This document shows, piece by piece, positions 40,815-50,670 of a DNA stretch of 64,000 nt. The stretch is taken from assembly GCF_002909445.1 (NCBI RefSeq), contig NZ_PPXC01000001.1, forward strand, positions 458,074 to 522,073, given 5' to 3'. The position numbers were made by a program, and so were the translations under genes. The notes under the pieces are model-generated. The model worked only from the letters and a program-made list of their open reading frames with translations, was not told the DNA's origin and did no database searches. Source of the stretch: Arthrobacter glacialis (GTDB taxonomy: Bacteria > Actinomycetota > Actinomycetes > Actinomycetales > Micrococcaceae). Numbering within the stretch: position 1 is the first letter of the stretch; the number at the start of each line of letters is the position of its first letter.

Positions 40815-42413
40815 ATGACCTCTGAACACAGTACGACGGCGGATGGTGCGCCGGGTGCCACAATCTCACCTAGCGCCGCTGGGGGCCGGGGTTCACGCCT
40901 GGGCCCCCGGCCCGTCGTCGTACTTTGTTTGCTGATTGCCGCGTTCTCCCTGCTGCCGCTGGGCTTCGTGGTGGTTGCCACCGCCAACGCCGGGTGGGAC
41001 ACCGTTGTGAAATTGGTGTTCCGCCCGCGTGTTGGCGAATTGTTGTTTAACACGCTGTCACTGGTCCTGGTCACAGTGCCGCTGTGTGTGGTGCTGGGCA
41101 TTGGCGGGGCGTGGCTGGTGGAGCGCACCCGCCTGGCCGGGCACAAGGCGTGGGCGGTGTTGCTGGCGGCGCCGCTGGCCATCCCGGCCTTTGTAAACAG
41201 TTATGCCTGGGTCAGCGCCATTCCGTCCCTGGGTGGAATCTTTGGCGGCGTCCTGATTTCCGTGCTTTCCTACTTCCCGCTGGTTTACATTCCGGTGGCG
41301 GCGGTGCTGAGCAGGCTGGACCCTGCCCTGGAACAATCCGCAGCGTCACTGGGGCTGGGACCCTGGCGGGTGTTTTACAGGGTGGTGCTGCCGCAGTTGC
41401 GGCTGGCGGCGGCCGGTGGCGCATTGCTCGTGGCACTGCACCTGTTGGCTGAATACGGCGCCTTCGCCATGATTGCTTTCGACACCTTCACCACAGCCAT
41501 CTACGACCAGTACCGGTCAACGTTCAACGGGGCGGCGGCCAACATGCTGGCCAGTGTACTGGTGCTGTTTTGCCTGCTGCTGCTGGTTGCTGAGTCCAAA
41601 TCGCGCGGCAGCGCACGGTATGCGCGGGTGGGTGCCGGAGTGCAGTCCAACCCCACACGCCTGGCCTTGGGGATGTGGCAGCTGCCGGGGCAGTTGGCCC
41701 TGGTGGCTCTGACCGTCCTGGCATTCGGTGTGCCGCTGTGGCATGTGGGCCGCTGGCTGCTTGCCGGAGGCAGCGAAATTTGGGTCCGGGACGATCTGCT
41801 AACCGCGTTGTTGCAAACCCTTGGCTACGGCCTGGCCGGCGCCGCCCTGACCACAGTGCTGGCCTTTCCGCTGGCGTACTTGGTGGTGCGCCATCCGGGC
41901 CCCTTCAGCAAGGTCCTTGAGGCCGTCAACTACATCTCCAGCTCCATGCCGGGCATTGTGGTGGCGCTGGCGCTGGTGACAATCACCGTTCACAACGTCC
42001 CCGCCATCTACCAAACCTCGGTGGTGCTGGTGGCAGCCTACGCACTACTGTTCATGCCCCGGGCCCTGGTGAATCTGCGGGCCGGGCTGGCACAGGTGCC
42101 GCGTGAGCTCGATGAAGCGGCACAGGCATTGGGGAAGCCGCCGCTCATTGCCTTCCTGCGGGTGACGTTGCGTCTTTCGGCCCCCGCGGCCGCGGGTGGC
42201 GCTGCCTTGGTGTTCCTGGGAATTGTCAACGAACTGACGGCCACCTTGCTGCTGGCACCCAACGGCACCCGGACTTTGGCCACCGCGTTTTGGTCCCTCA
42301 GCAGCGAAATTGATTACATGGGTGCAGCGCCCTATGCGCTGTTGATGATTGTGCTCTCAGCTCCCATGACGTACTTACTTTTTGTGCAATCCAAGAAAGC
42401 CGCAGGCCAATGA
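40815..42413 (+). CDS. Ferric iron ABC permease, FbpB type
   Basis: This 532-residue permease is a fusion of two permease halves, as in FbpB/AfuB, with about 12 helices. The EAA loops are [20 protein letters not shown] and [21 protein letters not shown] hydrophilic Gly/Ser/Arg-rich N-terminus of about 30 residues precedes the first helix. It starts 5 bases after the FbpA-type gene and ends overlapping the ATPase gene (ATGA). Confidence 0.92.
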   Translation: MTSEHSTTADGAPGATISPSAAGGRGSRLGPRPVVVLCLLIAAFSLLPLGFVVVATANAGWDTVVKLVFRPRVGELLFNTLSLVLVTVPLCVVLGIGGAWLVERTRLAGHKAWAVLLAAPLAIPAFVNSYAWVSAIPSLGGIFGGVLISVLSYFPLVYIPVAAVLSRLDPALEQSAASLGLGPWRVFYRVVLPQLRLAAAGGALLVALHLLAEYGAFAMIAFDTFTTAIYDQYRSTFNGAAANMLASVLVLFCLLLLVAESKSRGSARYARVGAGVQSNPTRLALGMWQLPGQLALVALTVLAFGVPLWHVGRWLLAGGSEIWVRDDLLTALLQTLGYGLAGAALTTVLAFPLAYLVVRHPGPFSKVLEAVNYISSSMPGIVVALALVTITVHNVPAIYQTSVVLVAAYALLFMPRALVNLRAGLAQVPRELDEAAQALGKPPLIAFLRVTLRLSAPAAAGGAALVFLGIVNELTATLLLAPNGTRTLATAFWSLSSEIDYMGAAPYALLMIVLSAPMTYLLFVQSKKAAGQ

Positions 42414-43555
42414 CGTCTCAGCCCACCAACCCCGGCGGCACCACTAACAAGGCGGGCCGGACCGCCGGTGACGTGCCGGACCACTTGCAGGTGACGGGCG
42501 TACGCAAGAATTTTGGCAGTACCGAAGTGCTTAAGGGTGTGGATTTGGCTGTGGCGCAGGGCCGCACCACGGCCATTGTTGGCCCCTCCGGTTCGGGAAA
42601 GACCACGCTACTGCGCCTGATAGCCGGTTTTTCAGCCCCCGATTCCGGCCGCATTGCCTTAGCCGGTGAGGAAGTGGCGGGCCAATCCACCTGGGTTCCG
42701 GCCCACAAGCGCAGCGTCGGATATGTGGCCCAGGATGGGGCGCTGTTCCCACATCTGAGCGTTGGCGCAAACATCGCGTTTGGCCTGCCCCTGCGGGGCA
42801 AGGCTGCCTCCCTGCGGGTGGGGGAGCTGCTGGAAATGGTGTCGATGGATGCCTCCTACGCCAAGCGCCGCCCGCACCAGCTTTCCGGCGGCCAGCAGCA
42901 GCGGGTGGCGCTGGCGCGTGCCCTGGCCCGGCAGCCCGAGCTGATGCTGCTGGATGAACCGTTCAGCGCCCTGGACGCCGGTTTGCGGGTTGCTACGCGC
43001 CGGGCCGTGGCCCAGACGCTTGAGCAGGCAGGTGTCACCACCATTTTGGTGACCCATGACCAAGCCGAGGCTTTGAGCTTTGCCGATCAAGTGGCTGTCA
43101 TGCGGGACGGCAAATTGGCGCAGATCGGCAGCCCGTTTGTTGTTTACACGCGGCCCTCGGATAGGGCCACGGCCGAGTTCCTGGGGGACGCAGTGATTCT
43201 TGAGGCGTGGATGGAGGGCTCGCTGGCCCTGTGTTCACTGGGTGGAATCCCTGTGCGCCGCCCGCCTGCCCAAGGCAAGGTGAACTTGATGCTGCGCCCC
43301 GAGCAGATCCGGATTGCCAGTGGCGGGCCCATCCGCGGCCGTGTGGTGGACACCGACTACTTTGGCCCGGAAACCACTGTGCGGATCCAGCTGGAACCCA
43401 TCGCGGCCGATGCAGCCCACCCCGTGGACCCGCACCAGCCGGTGGGCGGGGAGATCATCAGCATCCGGCATTGGAACGCCATGCTGGCCCGGCCGGGAAC
43501 TGAACTGTTCTTGAAAGTTGTGGGGGAGGGCGTCGTCTTCCCGCTGGAGGGCTGA
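42410..43555 (+). CDS. Ferric iron ABC ATPase, FbpC type
   Basis: The 381-residue ATPase has Walker [11 protein letters not shown], the Q-loop region [14 protein letters not shown], signature [15 protein letters not shown], Walker [13 protein letters not shown] and H-loop [12 protein letters not shown]-terminal TOBE-like domain ([13 protein letters not shown]-type segment) follows, as in FbpC. It ends the iron operon and is followed by a 29-bp perfect hairpin. A short Thr/Gly/Asn-rich N-terminal extension precedes the domain. Confidence 0.93.
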   Translation: MTSQPTNPGGTTNKAGRTAGDVPDHLQVTGVRKNFGSTEVLKGVDLAVAQGRTTAIVGPSGSGKTTLLRLIAGFSAPDSGRIALAGEEVAGQSTWVPAHKRSVGYVAQDGALFPHLSVGANIAFGLPLRGKAASLRVGELLEMVSMDASYAKRRPHQLSGGQQQRVALARALARQPELMLLDEPFSALDAGLRVATRRAVAQTLEQAGVTTILVTHDQAEALSFADQVAVMRDGKLAQIGSPFVVYTRPSDRATAEFLGDAVILEAWMEGSLALCSLGGIPVRRPPAQGKVNLMLRPEQIRIASGGPIRGRVVDTDYFGPETTVRIQLEPIAADAAHPVDPHQPVGGEIISIRHWNAMLARPGTELFLKVVGEGVVFPLEG

Positions 43556-43581
43556 TTCGGGCCAGTTCAGGCCCTTCACCC

Positions 43582-43644
43582 ATTCCAAACCGCAGCTGAT
43601 GCGGGTGCGACGGCGTCGCACCCGCATCAGCTGCGGTTTGGAAT
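43582..43644. terminator. Perfect 29-bp hairpin after the iron operon
   Basis: The arms at 43582-43610 and 43616-43644 are exact reverse complements around a CGGCG loop. It lies in the convergent gap between fbpC (+) and tRNA-Thr (-). There is no long T run on the right side, so it may act as a 3'-end stabiliser or a factor-assisted terminator. Confidence 0.8.
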
Positions 43645-43711
43645 CAGAAGACCGGTGAGGCGGAGAATAGGACTCGGCGGCTGGCAGGGGCCGAAACCCA
43701 GCATTCATTAA

Positions 43712-43739
43712 CCAAAAAACCCCGCCTTGGCGGGGTTTT
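43712..43739 (-). terminator. Intrinsic terminator of tRNA-Thr(CGT)
   Basis: AAAACCCCGCC and GGCGGGGTTTT pair around a two-base loop. On the minus strand a run of six T follows. It starts 6 bases after the tRNA. Confidence 0.9.
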
Positions 43740-43744
43740 AGTGG

Positions 43745-43817
43745 AGCCTCCAAACAGAATCGAACTGTTGACCTTTTCATTACGAGTGAAACGCTCTACC
43801 AACTGAGCTATGGAGGC
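43745..43817 (-). tRNA. tRNA-Thr (anticodon CGT)
   Basis: This is a 73-nt minus-strand cloverleaf. It has acceptor GCCTCCA/TGGAGGC with discriminator T, D arm with GCTCAGTTGGTAGAGC, anticodon stem TTTCA/TGAAA with loop CTCGTAA (anticodon CGT), and T arm with GTTCGATTC. CCA is not encoded. Confidence 0.96.
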
Positions 43818-43936
43818 CTGTGCTAGCTGAAAGTCCCTATTGGGGCTAGCTGCTGAACACAAGAAACAACTCTAATATGCGCGGGGCGGATGTACAAAAT
43901 CGGCCCTGCCCAGAAGCTGCCCAGAAGTCAGAAGAT

Positions 43937-45484
43937 TTAGCAGCTGGTTCCAGATGCCGGCACTTTTCCGTCCACAAAGTATGCGTCCACCGTGGATGTC
44001 AGGCATTCGTTGGCGCGGCCGTAAGCAGTGTGGCCATCGCCGTTCCACGTGACCAAAACAGCTGAGTCAAGCTGCGTGGCCAACGCCTCCGCCCACCCGT
44101 ACGGTGTTGCAGGATCGCCAGTGGTGCCCACCACCAGGATGGGGCCCGCACCAGCGGCAGAGATGGGGGCGGGATTTCCCGTGGCCTGGTGCGGCCAGTA
44201 TTTGCAGGACAGTCCGGAGAAGCTCAGCAACTTCCCAAAGGTGGGGGAAGCCTCTTCAAGGGCAACCGCCTGTTCGCGCATGTGGGCAATGTCCGAGTTC
44301 ATGGGGTAGTCAAGGCAGTTGATGGACGTAAAAGCGGCTGCGGTGTTGGACTGGTACTTGCCGTCCGAATCGCGGTCGGCGGAGAAATCAGCCAACAGCA
44401 GCATCCCTGAGGCGTCGCCGGCGAATGCTTGTTTCAAGGCGCCCCTCAAGGGTTCCCAGAGATCGGTGGAGTACATGCCAAAGGCCAGGCCACCGGTGAA
44501 CTCTGTTCCGGTGACCACACGGCCGGCAGGGGTTTCCTGCGGGGTGGCCGTGTAGACGGCCTGCAGATCGCGGATCTGCGCCATGGCTTCATCCACGGTT
44601 CCCGTGACGGGGCATTCGTTTGTTCCCAAGCAGTCCTTGGCCCAGGCCCGCAAGGCATTTTCAAAACCAACGGCCTGGCCCATGGATACCTGGTCAATGT
44701 CCAGGGACGGGTCCATGGCGCCGTCAAGGGAGAATTTTCCAACCCGGGCAGGGAATAGTCCGGCGTAGGTGGCACCTAGTTTGGTGCCGTAGGAGAACCC
44801 CATGTAGTTCAGTGCAGCGTCGCCCACAATGGCCCGCAAAATGTCCATGTCCTTGGCTGAACTGACAGTGTCAATGTATTCAAGGACTGGCCCGGAGTTT
44901 TTCTTGCACAGTTCTGTTTGGCGCTTGGTCTCGTCCTCCGCGCGGGCCAGGCCGTCGTCGGTGGACGGGTCAAAGGGCACCTGCCGGGCGGCATCCATCT
45001 GGGCGTCGTCCAGGCATTTCACGCCGGCGGAGGCTTGCACGCCGCGAGGGTCAAAGCCCACCACGTCGTAGGCGCCGCGCAGCTTGTCGGAGAAGTAGCT
45101 TTTGGCCCCGTCCTTGACCATGCTCACGCCCGAGCCGCCGGGCCCGCCGGGGTTGACCAGCATGGCGCCCAAGCGTTGTCCGGTGGCAGGCAGCCGCGTC
45201 ACGGCAAGCTTGATGGAGTCCTTCGCCGGATCCTCGTAGTTCATCGGGACGTCAACCTCGGCGCATTGGAAACCGCCGTTGCACGAACTCCATGTCACGC
45301 TCTGGGTGTAGAAGTCCAGCAATTCAGCCGGCACATCACCCACAACCTCCGGCGCCGCAGAGGTCTTGACGGGCGCATCGGGCGCCAGCACTGAACACGA
45401 GCTCAGCAACAATGTTGCAATGCTGGCCGCGGCGGTGAGGAACAGGCGGTGGCGGTGGCGCCGCAATACTTTTCCGGCAGACAT
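43937..45484 (-). CDS. Secreted alpha/beta-hydrolase lipoprotein, tripeptidyl-aminopeptidase-like (S33)
   Basis: The 515-residue protein has a signal peptide with lipobox LLSSC (Cys30). A TAP-like alpha/beta hydrolase follows: VNPGGPGGSGVSMV (oxyanion region), nucleophile Ser231 in GFSYGTKLG, the Asp region in VGTTGDPATPYGWA, and His485 in GDGHTAYG. The C-terminal TAP-like domain ends with a Cys that may pair within the mature protein. It probably clips peptides at the cell surface. I chose the ATG at 45484, with AAGGA 7 bases upstream, over the GTG at 45499. It is separated from holB by 18 bases, so they may be cotranscribed. Confidence 0.88.
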   Translation of the reverse strand: MSAGKVLRRHRHRLFLTAAASIATLLLSSCSVLAPDAPVKTSAAPEVVGDVPAELLDFYTQSVTWSSCNGGFQCAEVDVPMNYEDPAKDSIKLAVTRLPATGQRLGAMLVNPGGPGGSGVSMVKDGAKSYFSDKLRGAYDVVGFDPRGVQASAGVKCLDDAQMDAARQVPFDPSTDDGLARAEDETKRQTELCKKNSGPVLEYIDTVSSAKDMDILRAIVGDAALNYMGFSYGTKLGATYAGLFPARVGKFSLDGAMDPSLDIDQVSMGQAVGFENALRAWAKDCLGTNECPVTGTVDEAMAQIRDLQAVYTATPQETPAGRVVTGTEFTGGLAFGMYSTDLWEPLRGALKQAFAGDASGMLLLADFSADRDSDGKYQSNTAAAFTSINCLDYPMNSDIAHMREQAVALEEASPTFGKLLSFSGLSCKYWPHQATGNPAPISAAGAGPILVVGTTGDPATPYGWAEALATQLDSAVLVTWNGDGHTAYGRANECLTSTVDAYFVDGKVPASGTSC

Positions 45485-45502
45485 AGATAAATCCTTCACA
45501 GC

Positions 45503-46672
45503 TTAGAGCAGGCTGACTGCCATGGCTTCAAGGGCCAGCAGCGGGGCAACATTGGTGGTGGTGAGGCGTCGGCGCACGGCGTTGACGGCGTCCATGCGCT
45601 CAAGGGTTTGTTCGGGCCGGGTGCGGGCCGCAAATTCCTGCAACTGTGCACGCAGCGGGTCGTTGACGAGCTCCACGGTTTCCCGTTCGACGCCGGACCC
45701 TCCCCGGGTGTCAAGCTGCAGTACCAGCACATCCCGGTAGAAGGAGAGCAGGTCGGTCAGGGCCCGGTCCAAGTGGTCCGTCACCGAGCGCTTGCCGCGG
45801 CGTTTTTGGTCCTCTTCCAGGGCCCGGACCTGGCTGCGCATCGATGGCGGCAGTGCCCCTGTCTCTGGGGCGCCCAGGTTGCGCAGCAGCGTGGCCTTCT
45901 CGACGGCGTCGCGCTCTTCATTGGAGGAGGACGCCTCGGCCTGGGCAAGCTCCAGCAAGGACGCCGCGGCGTGAACAGCCGTGGTGACATCGCGCAGATT
46001 CAACGGCAGCCGGACAGTGGCATCACGGCGCTCCCGGGCTCCGGGGTCGCTGGCCAGGCGGCGGGCAATGCCAATATGGCTTTGGGCGGCGCGGGCAGCA
46101 TTGAGGGCCAGTTCGGGGTCAATGCCGTCACGGCGCACCAGCAAGGCGGCAACATCGGCCACCGGCGGCAAGCGCAATGTCAAGGTCCTGCACCGTGAAC
46201 GGATGGTGACAAGCACATCCGCCGGGCTGGGTGCGCAGAGGATCCAAATGGTCCTAGGCGGCGGCTCCTCGATGGCCTTCAGGAGCACATTGGTGGTGCG
46301 CTCGGCCATCCTGTCTGCATCGCCCACGATCATGACGCGCCAGCGGGCGGAGGACGGGCTGTCGTGGGCCTTGCGCACCAAATTGCGGGCTTCCTCGATG
46401 GAGATGGTGGTTTTTTCCGTGGCGATGAAGGTGACATCGGCATTGGTTCCGGCCAACGTGGTGTGGCACGCCTTGCAGATGCCGCAGCCTCTTGCCACCA
46501 GCTCCGGGCGTTCGCACACCAGTGCCGCGGCAAAAGCCAGCGCCGCATTGGAGCGGCCGGATCCCGGCGGGCCCGTCAAAAGCCAGGCATGTGTGGGCTT
46601 CTCCGACTGGGCTGCGCGGCGCAGCTGTGCCACCACGGAGTCCTGCCCCTGGAGGTCTACCCAGACACTCAT
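45503..46672 (-). CDS. holB: DNA polymerase III subunit delta'
   Basis: This 389-residue clamp-loader subunit has a degenerate P-loop, TGPPGSGRSN, with Arg in place of the usual Lys. A zinc-binding module (VCERPELVARGCGICKAC) is followed by ATEKTTISIEEARNLVRKAH, RVMIVGDADRM, LLKAIEEPPP and the IRSRCRTL sensor region. It loads the beta clamp together with gamma/tau and delta. The start overlaps the tmk stop, and the tmk-holB pairing is conserved in actinobacteria. Confidence 0.93.
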   Translation of the reverse strand: MSVWVDLQGQDSVVAQLRRAAQSEKPTHAWLLTGPPGSGRSNAALAFAAALVCERPELVARGCGICKACHTTLAGTNADVTFIATEKTTISIEEARNLVRKAHDSPSSARWRVMIVGDADRMAERTTNVLLKAIEEPPPRTIWILCAPSPADVLVTIRSRCRTLTLRLPPVADVAALLVRRDGIDPELALNAARAAQSHIGIARRLASDPGARERRDATVRLPLNLRDVTTAVHAAASLLELAQAEASSSNEERDAVEKATLLRNLGAPETGALPPSMRSQVRALEEDQKRRGKRSVTDHLDRALTDLLSFYRDVLVLQLDTRGGSGVERETVELVNDPLRAQLQEFAARTRPEQTLERMDAVNAVRRRLTTTNVAPLLALEAMAVSLL

Positions 46673-47364
46673 GCGCGGCCAGCGTCGCCGGTGGCCGTCC
46701 CGGCATTTTGGGCGGAATTCTGAGCCAGGAGTGCCGTAACACGTTGTTCAATGGCCTGGGCAAGTTCCGGTATTGCATCGCCGGCGGGCAACACCAAATA
46801 GTGGTTGGGGTGTGCCGCTGCCCGCTCCAGGAATGCGGCACGAATCGTGGCGTGGAAGGCGTCAGGTTCGGATTCCAGCCTGTCTTCCTGCGCATCTCCT
46901 TCCGTGCGCCTGGACCGGCCTGCAGCAGGTGTTACATCCAGCAGGACCGTCAAATCCGGCCACAGACCGCTGGTGGCCCAATCGTTGAGTTGCACTATGG
47001 TGTCGATGCCCAGCCCCCTGCCGGCGCCTTGGTAGGCAATGGAGGAATCGGCGTAGCGGTCGCTGATGACCACCTCGCCGCGGGCCACCGCCGGGGCAAT
47101 AACCTGGGTGGCATGTGCGGCCCGGGCGGCGGCAAAAATGAGAGCCTCCGTTTTGGCGTCAATCTCGCCCTGCCCATGGTCAAGGACCAGGGAGCGCAGT
47201 TTTTCACCAATGGGGGTGCCGCCTGGCTCGCGGGTGCGCACCACCGTCCGGCCCGTCTGGGTAAGGAATGTGGTGAGCAGCGCAGTTTGGGTTGATTTTC
47301 CCGCACCGTCGCCACCTTCAAAAGCGATGAATAAGCCCGGCGACGGGGCAGAAGTAGGAGTCAC
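46669..47364 (-). CDS. tmk: Thymidylate kinase
   Basis: The 231-residue kinase converts dTMP to dTDP. It has the P-loop FEGGDGAGKST, the DR motif region VVRTREPGGTPIGE, VISDRYADSSIAYQGAGRG (dTMP binding) and a LID region RSRRTEGDAQEDR. The start is GTG, with only a weak ribosome-binding site. The C-terminal ~20 residues are Ala/Gly-rich. Overlaps holB by four bases. Confidence 0.94.
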   Translation of the reverse strand: MTPTSAPSPGLFIAFEGGDGAGKSTQTALLTTFLTQTGRTVVRTREPGGTPIGEKLRSLVLDHGQGEIDAKTEALIFAAARAAHATQVIAPAVARGEVVISDRYADSSIAYQGAGRGLGIDTIVQLNDWATSGLWPDLTVLLDVTPAAGRSRRTEGDAQEDRLESEPDAFHATIRAAFLERAAAHPNHYLVLPAGDAIPELAQAIEQRVTALLAQNSAQNAGTATGDAGRA

Positions 47365-47507
47365 ACCATTAGCCTACCGGCCCAAGCTGTATGGTTCCTC
47401 GAGTCATCCACAGGCCCCGCCGCCGCCACCGCCTCGCTCCTGAGCGGCGAGACGTTGACTACCCTCAAATAATCCTCAGACCGGTCCGGGCGTGGCGCAG
47501 CTGCTGG

Positions 47508-48473
47508 CTAGGAGGACAGGGCAGCGGTCATTCGGCTCGTATTGGTTCGCATCATTTCCAAATAGCTGCCGGCGCCCTCGCCTGGGACACTGAGTGACTC
47601 CGAGAAGAGCGGCACGATGAGCACCTTCACGTTGGCCTCTTCTGCCAAGACACGCACGAGCTTGTCCGGTTGGGAAGTGTCGGCAAAGATGGCCGGGACC
47701 CCTGCGTCCCGGACGGTGGTGGCCAAATCAAACAGGTCAGCGGCGCTGGGGGCCGCCAGTGTGGTGCCGCTGGGCATGACGGCGCCAATGACCTCCAAGC
47801 CAAAGCGGTGCGCCAGGTAGCCAAACACATGGTGGTTGGTGATGATTTTGCGCCTGTCTGGAGCCAAGGCAGCAAATTCCGTGGCCATCCACTGGTCCAG
47901 GGCGGCCACCTGTGCGCCGTAGATGGCTGCGTTGCTGTGCAGCAATCCCGGATCGGGCAGGCTCACATGCTGTGCCACGGCGTCCTCAATGGCATCCACG
48001 GCCATCACGACGCGCTGGGGGTCTGTCCAGAAGTGCGGGTCGGGTGTGCCCGCAGACCCTGCGTCCTGGATTGCGAGTGGATTGACTGCCACGCCCACCT
48101 CCAATGCCGGCACCCCTTGTTCCTTGGCTGAGTCGATGTGGGCCAGGACACCTTCCTCCAGTCCCAGACCATTGAAGACAATCAGTTGCGCCTGTTCCAT
48201 CTGGCCCGCTTGGTGGGCGGATACGCCGAAGGAATGCGGATCGGCGTTCGCCTCCATGAGGACCACCACGTCGGCAGCATCGCCCACAATGTTGCGTGTG
48301 ATGTCACCCAAAATATTGGTGGTGACCATGATGGTGGCTTTTTCGCTGCCCGCAGGTACCGCCGCGCAGGACGTCAACACCCCTGCTGCTGCCATGAGTG
48401 CCGCCGCCGCGATGGTTGCACGACGGCGGCCTGCCCCGGCCCGCTGCCAAGGGACTGCCAACCGCCCGCTCAC
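47508..48473 (-). CDS. aztC: Zinc-binding lipoprotein of the ABC importer, AztC/ZnuA type
   Basis: The 321-residue cluster A-I metal-binding protein has a lipobox LTSC (Cys36). The expected ligands are visible: His in ADPHSFG, His in DPHFWTDP, His in TNHHVFGY and Asp in IFADTSQPD. There is no His/Asp-rich loop of the ZnuA type, which fits AztC, a protein loaded by the chaperone AztD. The GTG start overlaps the stop of the AztD-like gene. It is the last gene of the leftward aztB-aztD-aztC operon under the Zur-like box at 50634. Confidence 0.88.
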   Translation of the reverse strand: MSGRLAVPWQRAGAGRRRATIAAAALMAAAGVLTSCAAVPAGSEKATIMVTTNILGDITRNIVGDAADVVVLMEANADPHSFGVSAHQAGQMEQAQLIVFNGLGLEEGVLAHIDSAKEQGVPALEVGVAVNPLAIQDAGSAGTPDPHFWTDPQRVVMAVDAIEDAVAQHVSLPDPGLLHSNAAIYGAQVAALDQWMATEFAALAPDRRKIITNHHVFGYLAHRFGLEVIGAVMPSGTTLAAPSAADLFDLATTVRDAGVPAIFADTSQPDKLVRVLAEEANVKVLIVPLFSESLSVPGEGAGSYLEMMRTNTSRMTAALSS

Positions 48474-49741
48474 AGTCCGGTCTCCGCGAGCTGGGATGTG
48501 GCTCCGGAGGTGGCGAATGTCCGGGCCACCCGCAGCTTGTCCCGGTAGTCGATTTCGTGGATGGTCTGGGTTGCGGGGTGGCTGAGGTAGGCGCGGGTGG
48601 CATCCACCAGCAGGGACGGGGGAGCGCCCTCTTCACTCTCGGGGAGAATTTTCTGCTGACTCTCCACCGTGCCCGTGAGCGTGTTAAACGCGTACAAGGT
48701 CCCGCTTCTGCCAACACCCAAGGCGGCGGAGCCGTTGCCGGCAGTGGTGGAAGCCGCCAGGGGTTCCGGGCTGGCCATGAATTGCAGCTTTGCGCTGGCC
48801 ACGTCAAGGTGCCACAATCCCGCGGCGCCCGCCAATGAAACCAATTCGCTGGAGCCGGGCCGGTGGTCAAAGGCCGTGATGCGTTCGGCAGGGCTGGGAT
48901 AGGGAATTTTTGTGGACGTCAGGGATCCGTCGTCGTCATTGACCACCAGGACGCCGTCGCTGCAGCCAAACACAACACCGTGCCGGGTGCTCGCATGGCC
49001 CATGAGCGACGGGCACGTGGTGGCCAGGGCTTTTTCGTCGCCCCCCGCGGAATCGAAGGCGCTGATGGTGGTGGGCAGCTTGTCCGGGCCGGGGGAGCCC
49101 GTGATCAGGACATGCCCCTTATAAGGGACCGCCAAGCCACGGTGCGGTGGCCCTGGGATGGTCGCCGCCACCTTGATTTCACCCGAGTCCAGGTCTTCCC
49201 GGGAGAGGAGCGATGTTTTCCCCGTCTGTTCCTCGAAGATCGCCACGTGGTGCCCATCGCCGGCAACGGACCCGGCCCCCAAAGATAGATCACCTGCCAA
49301 CTGGCGCGCGGCGGTGCGGTAGAAGTGTTTGTGGTCGCCGTGCTCCACTGTCCACGCGCCGGTATCGATAATGTGCAGCTTCCCGGTGGTTGCTGTGTGA
49401 ACAAACAAATACCGGCCGTCGTCCGCCATGGAGCTCGCGCCGGGAAGGGAAGCGCTGAAACTTTCCTCCCCGGACAGTGGATCAACCATGGTGACGGTGC
49501 CGTTTGCCGCCGAAAGGTACGGCAGCAGGCTTTGAGCTTCGCCGGTCTCTGTGGCGCCGGCAACGTAGCCGTGGGCAGCCACGCTGCTGCCAGGGACAGG
49601 GGTGTGTGCCGGTGCAGGGGCGCACGCAGCCAGGGCGGTGATGGTCAATGCTGCCATGGCGGTCAGCGTGGCTTGTTGAGAAGTCATGCGGGAAGAACCT
49701 TTCTGCACCACCGCGACGGTGGCATCAGTTTGTGAAGTCAT
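48470..49741 (-). CDS. aztD: AztD-like zinc chaperone lipoprotein (paralogue 1)
   Basis: The protein of about 423 residues has a lipobox ALAAC (Cys40 from this start) and a beta-propeller-like fold with repeated short blades (MVDPLSGEESFSASLPG, LHIIDTGAWTVEHGDHKHFY). His-rich patches such as EHGDHKHFY suit metal binding. In Paracoccus AztD is a secreted zinc chaperone that hands zinc to AztC. The ATG at 49741 overlaps the permease stop; an internal ATG at 49687, with AAAGG 10 bases upstream, would give a shorter signal peptide. It lies between aztB and aztC, consistent with the azt operon. It is similar in layout to the protein encoded at 51405. Confidence 0.8.
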   Translation of the reverse strand: MTSQTDATVAVVQKGSSRMTSQQATLTAMAALTITALAACAPAPAHTPVPGSSVAAHGYVAGATETGEAQSLLPYLSAANGTVTMVDPLSGEESFSASLPGASSMADDGRYLFVHTATTGKLHIIDTGAWTVEHGDHKHFYRTAARQLAGDLSLGAGSVAGDGHHVAIFEEQTGKTSLLSREDLDSGEIKVAATIPGPPHRGLAVPYKGHVLITGSPGPDKLPTTISAFDSAGGDEKALATTCPSLMGHASTRHGVVFGCSDGVLVVNDDDGSLTSTKIPYPSPAERITAFDHRPGSSELVSLAGAAGLWHLDVASAKLQFMASPEPLAASTTAGNGSAALGVGRSGTLYAFNTLTGTVESQQKILPESEEGAPPSLLVDATRAYLSHPATQTIHEIDYRDKLRVARTFATSGATSQLAETGL

Positions 49742-50622
49742 GTGGTGGGGGCGGGTTTTGTGTCAGCGCTGGTGGGAACTGCCGGTGAACAGCGGCGTTG
49801 GCGCAGCAGGGGCCAAGCCGCCTTGATGGCGCTGGAGATGAAGAACAGCGCCACGGCCGTGGCGGCGATGGTGGCGCCGGCGGCCGTCCGTGCGTGCCAT
49901 GACAGCAGGATTCCCACCATCACTGACACGCAGCCCAGAACTGCTGCGACGCCCATGACGGCTGGAATGGACTTCGCCCAGGGCAGGGCGGCCGCGGGTG
50001 GGGCGATGAGCAGGCCAAATACCAGCAAGGTGCCCACTACTTGGAACGATCCGGCCATGGCGGCTGTCACCAGCAGTAAAAGTACTGTTGCCGCAAGATC
50101 GGGGCGCATTCCCAGGGTTGCCGCCTTGCGTGCGTCAAAGGCCAGTGCCGTAAACGGACGGTGAAAAATGGCTGCCACCAGGGCTGTGGCCGCCAGAATG
50201 CCGCAGAGCAGCCAGATGTCGCTGAATTTGACGGCCAAAATGTCGCCAAAGAGAATCCCTGTCAGGTCCACGGCAAATGACCGAGAGCGCGAAATGATGA
50301 TGACACCTGCCGCCAGCATCCCCACGAAGAGCAGCCCGATCGAGGTGTCGTGGGTCAGCCGCCGGTGCCGGGACATCGCTGAAACGCCGAACGCCATGGC
50401 TGCGGCGCTGACGGCTGCGCCCACTACGGGGTTGCCGCCGAGCAGCAGCGCCACGGCGATACCCGGGAGCATGCCGTGGGACATGGCGTCGCCCAGAAAC
50501 GCCATGCCCCGCAATACCACCCAAGTGCCCACCATGGCGCAGAGTAGTGCGACGGCGAAACCGCCAATCAGGGCACGTTGGATAAAGGAAACGTCGAAGG
50601 GTTCAAGCAGCCAGTCCATCAC
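49738..50622 (-). CDS. aztB: Zinc ABC permease, AztB/ZnuB type
   Basis: This 294-residue ABC-3 family permease has about eight helices. It contains TWVVLRGMAFLGDAMSHGML, GLLFVGMLAAGVIII, LFGDILAV and LVFGLLIAPPAAA, all typical of ZnuB/MntB. The start is GTG (50622) or the adjacent ATG (50619). TATAGT on the minus strand lies about 9 bases upstream, so the mRNA may be nearly leaderless, with the Zur-like palindrome between the -35 and -10. The downstream AztD gene overlaps by four bases. Confidence 0.92.
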   Translation of the reverse strand: MMDWLLEPFDVSFIQRALIGGFAVALLCAMVGTWVVLRGMAFLGDAMSHGMLPGIAVALLLGGNPVVGAAVSAAAMAFGVSAMSRHRRLTHDTSIGLLFVGMLAAGVIIISRSRSFAVDLTGILFGDILAVKFSDIWLLCGILAATALVAAIFHRPFTALAFDARKAATLGMRPDLAATVLLLLVTAAMAGSFQVVGTLLVFGLLIAPPAAALPWAKSIPAVMGVAAVLGCVSVMVGILLSWHARTAAGATIAATAVALFFISSAIKAAWPLLRQRRCSPAVPTSADTKPAPTT

Positions 50623-50633
50623 TTGAGCATACT

Positions 50634-50650
50634 ATAATGAGAATCATTAT
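50634..50650. promoter_or_regulatory. Zur-like box between aztB and aztA
   Basis: ATAATGA-GAA-TCATTAT is a perfect 17-base inverted repeat of the Fur/Zur type. It lies in the divergent promoter of the zinc permease operon and the ATPase gene, overlapping the -10 (TATAGT) of the leftward promoter. An almost identical element is at 52730-52744. Confidence 0.8.
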
Positions 50651-50670
50651 CAATTACGAAGGAGTGTGCC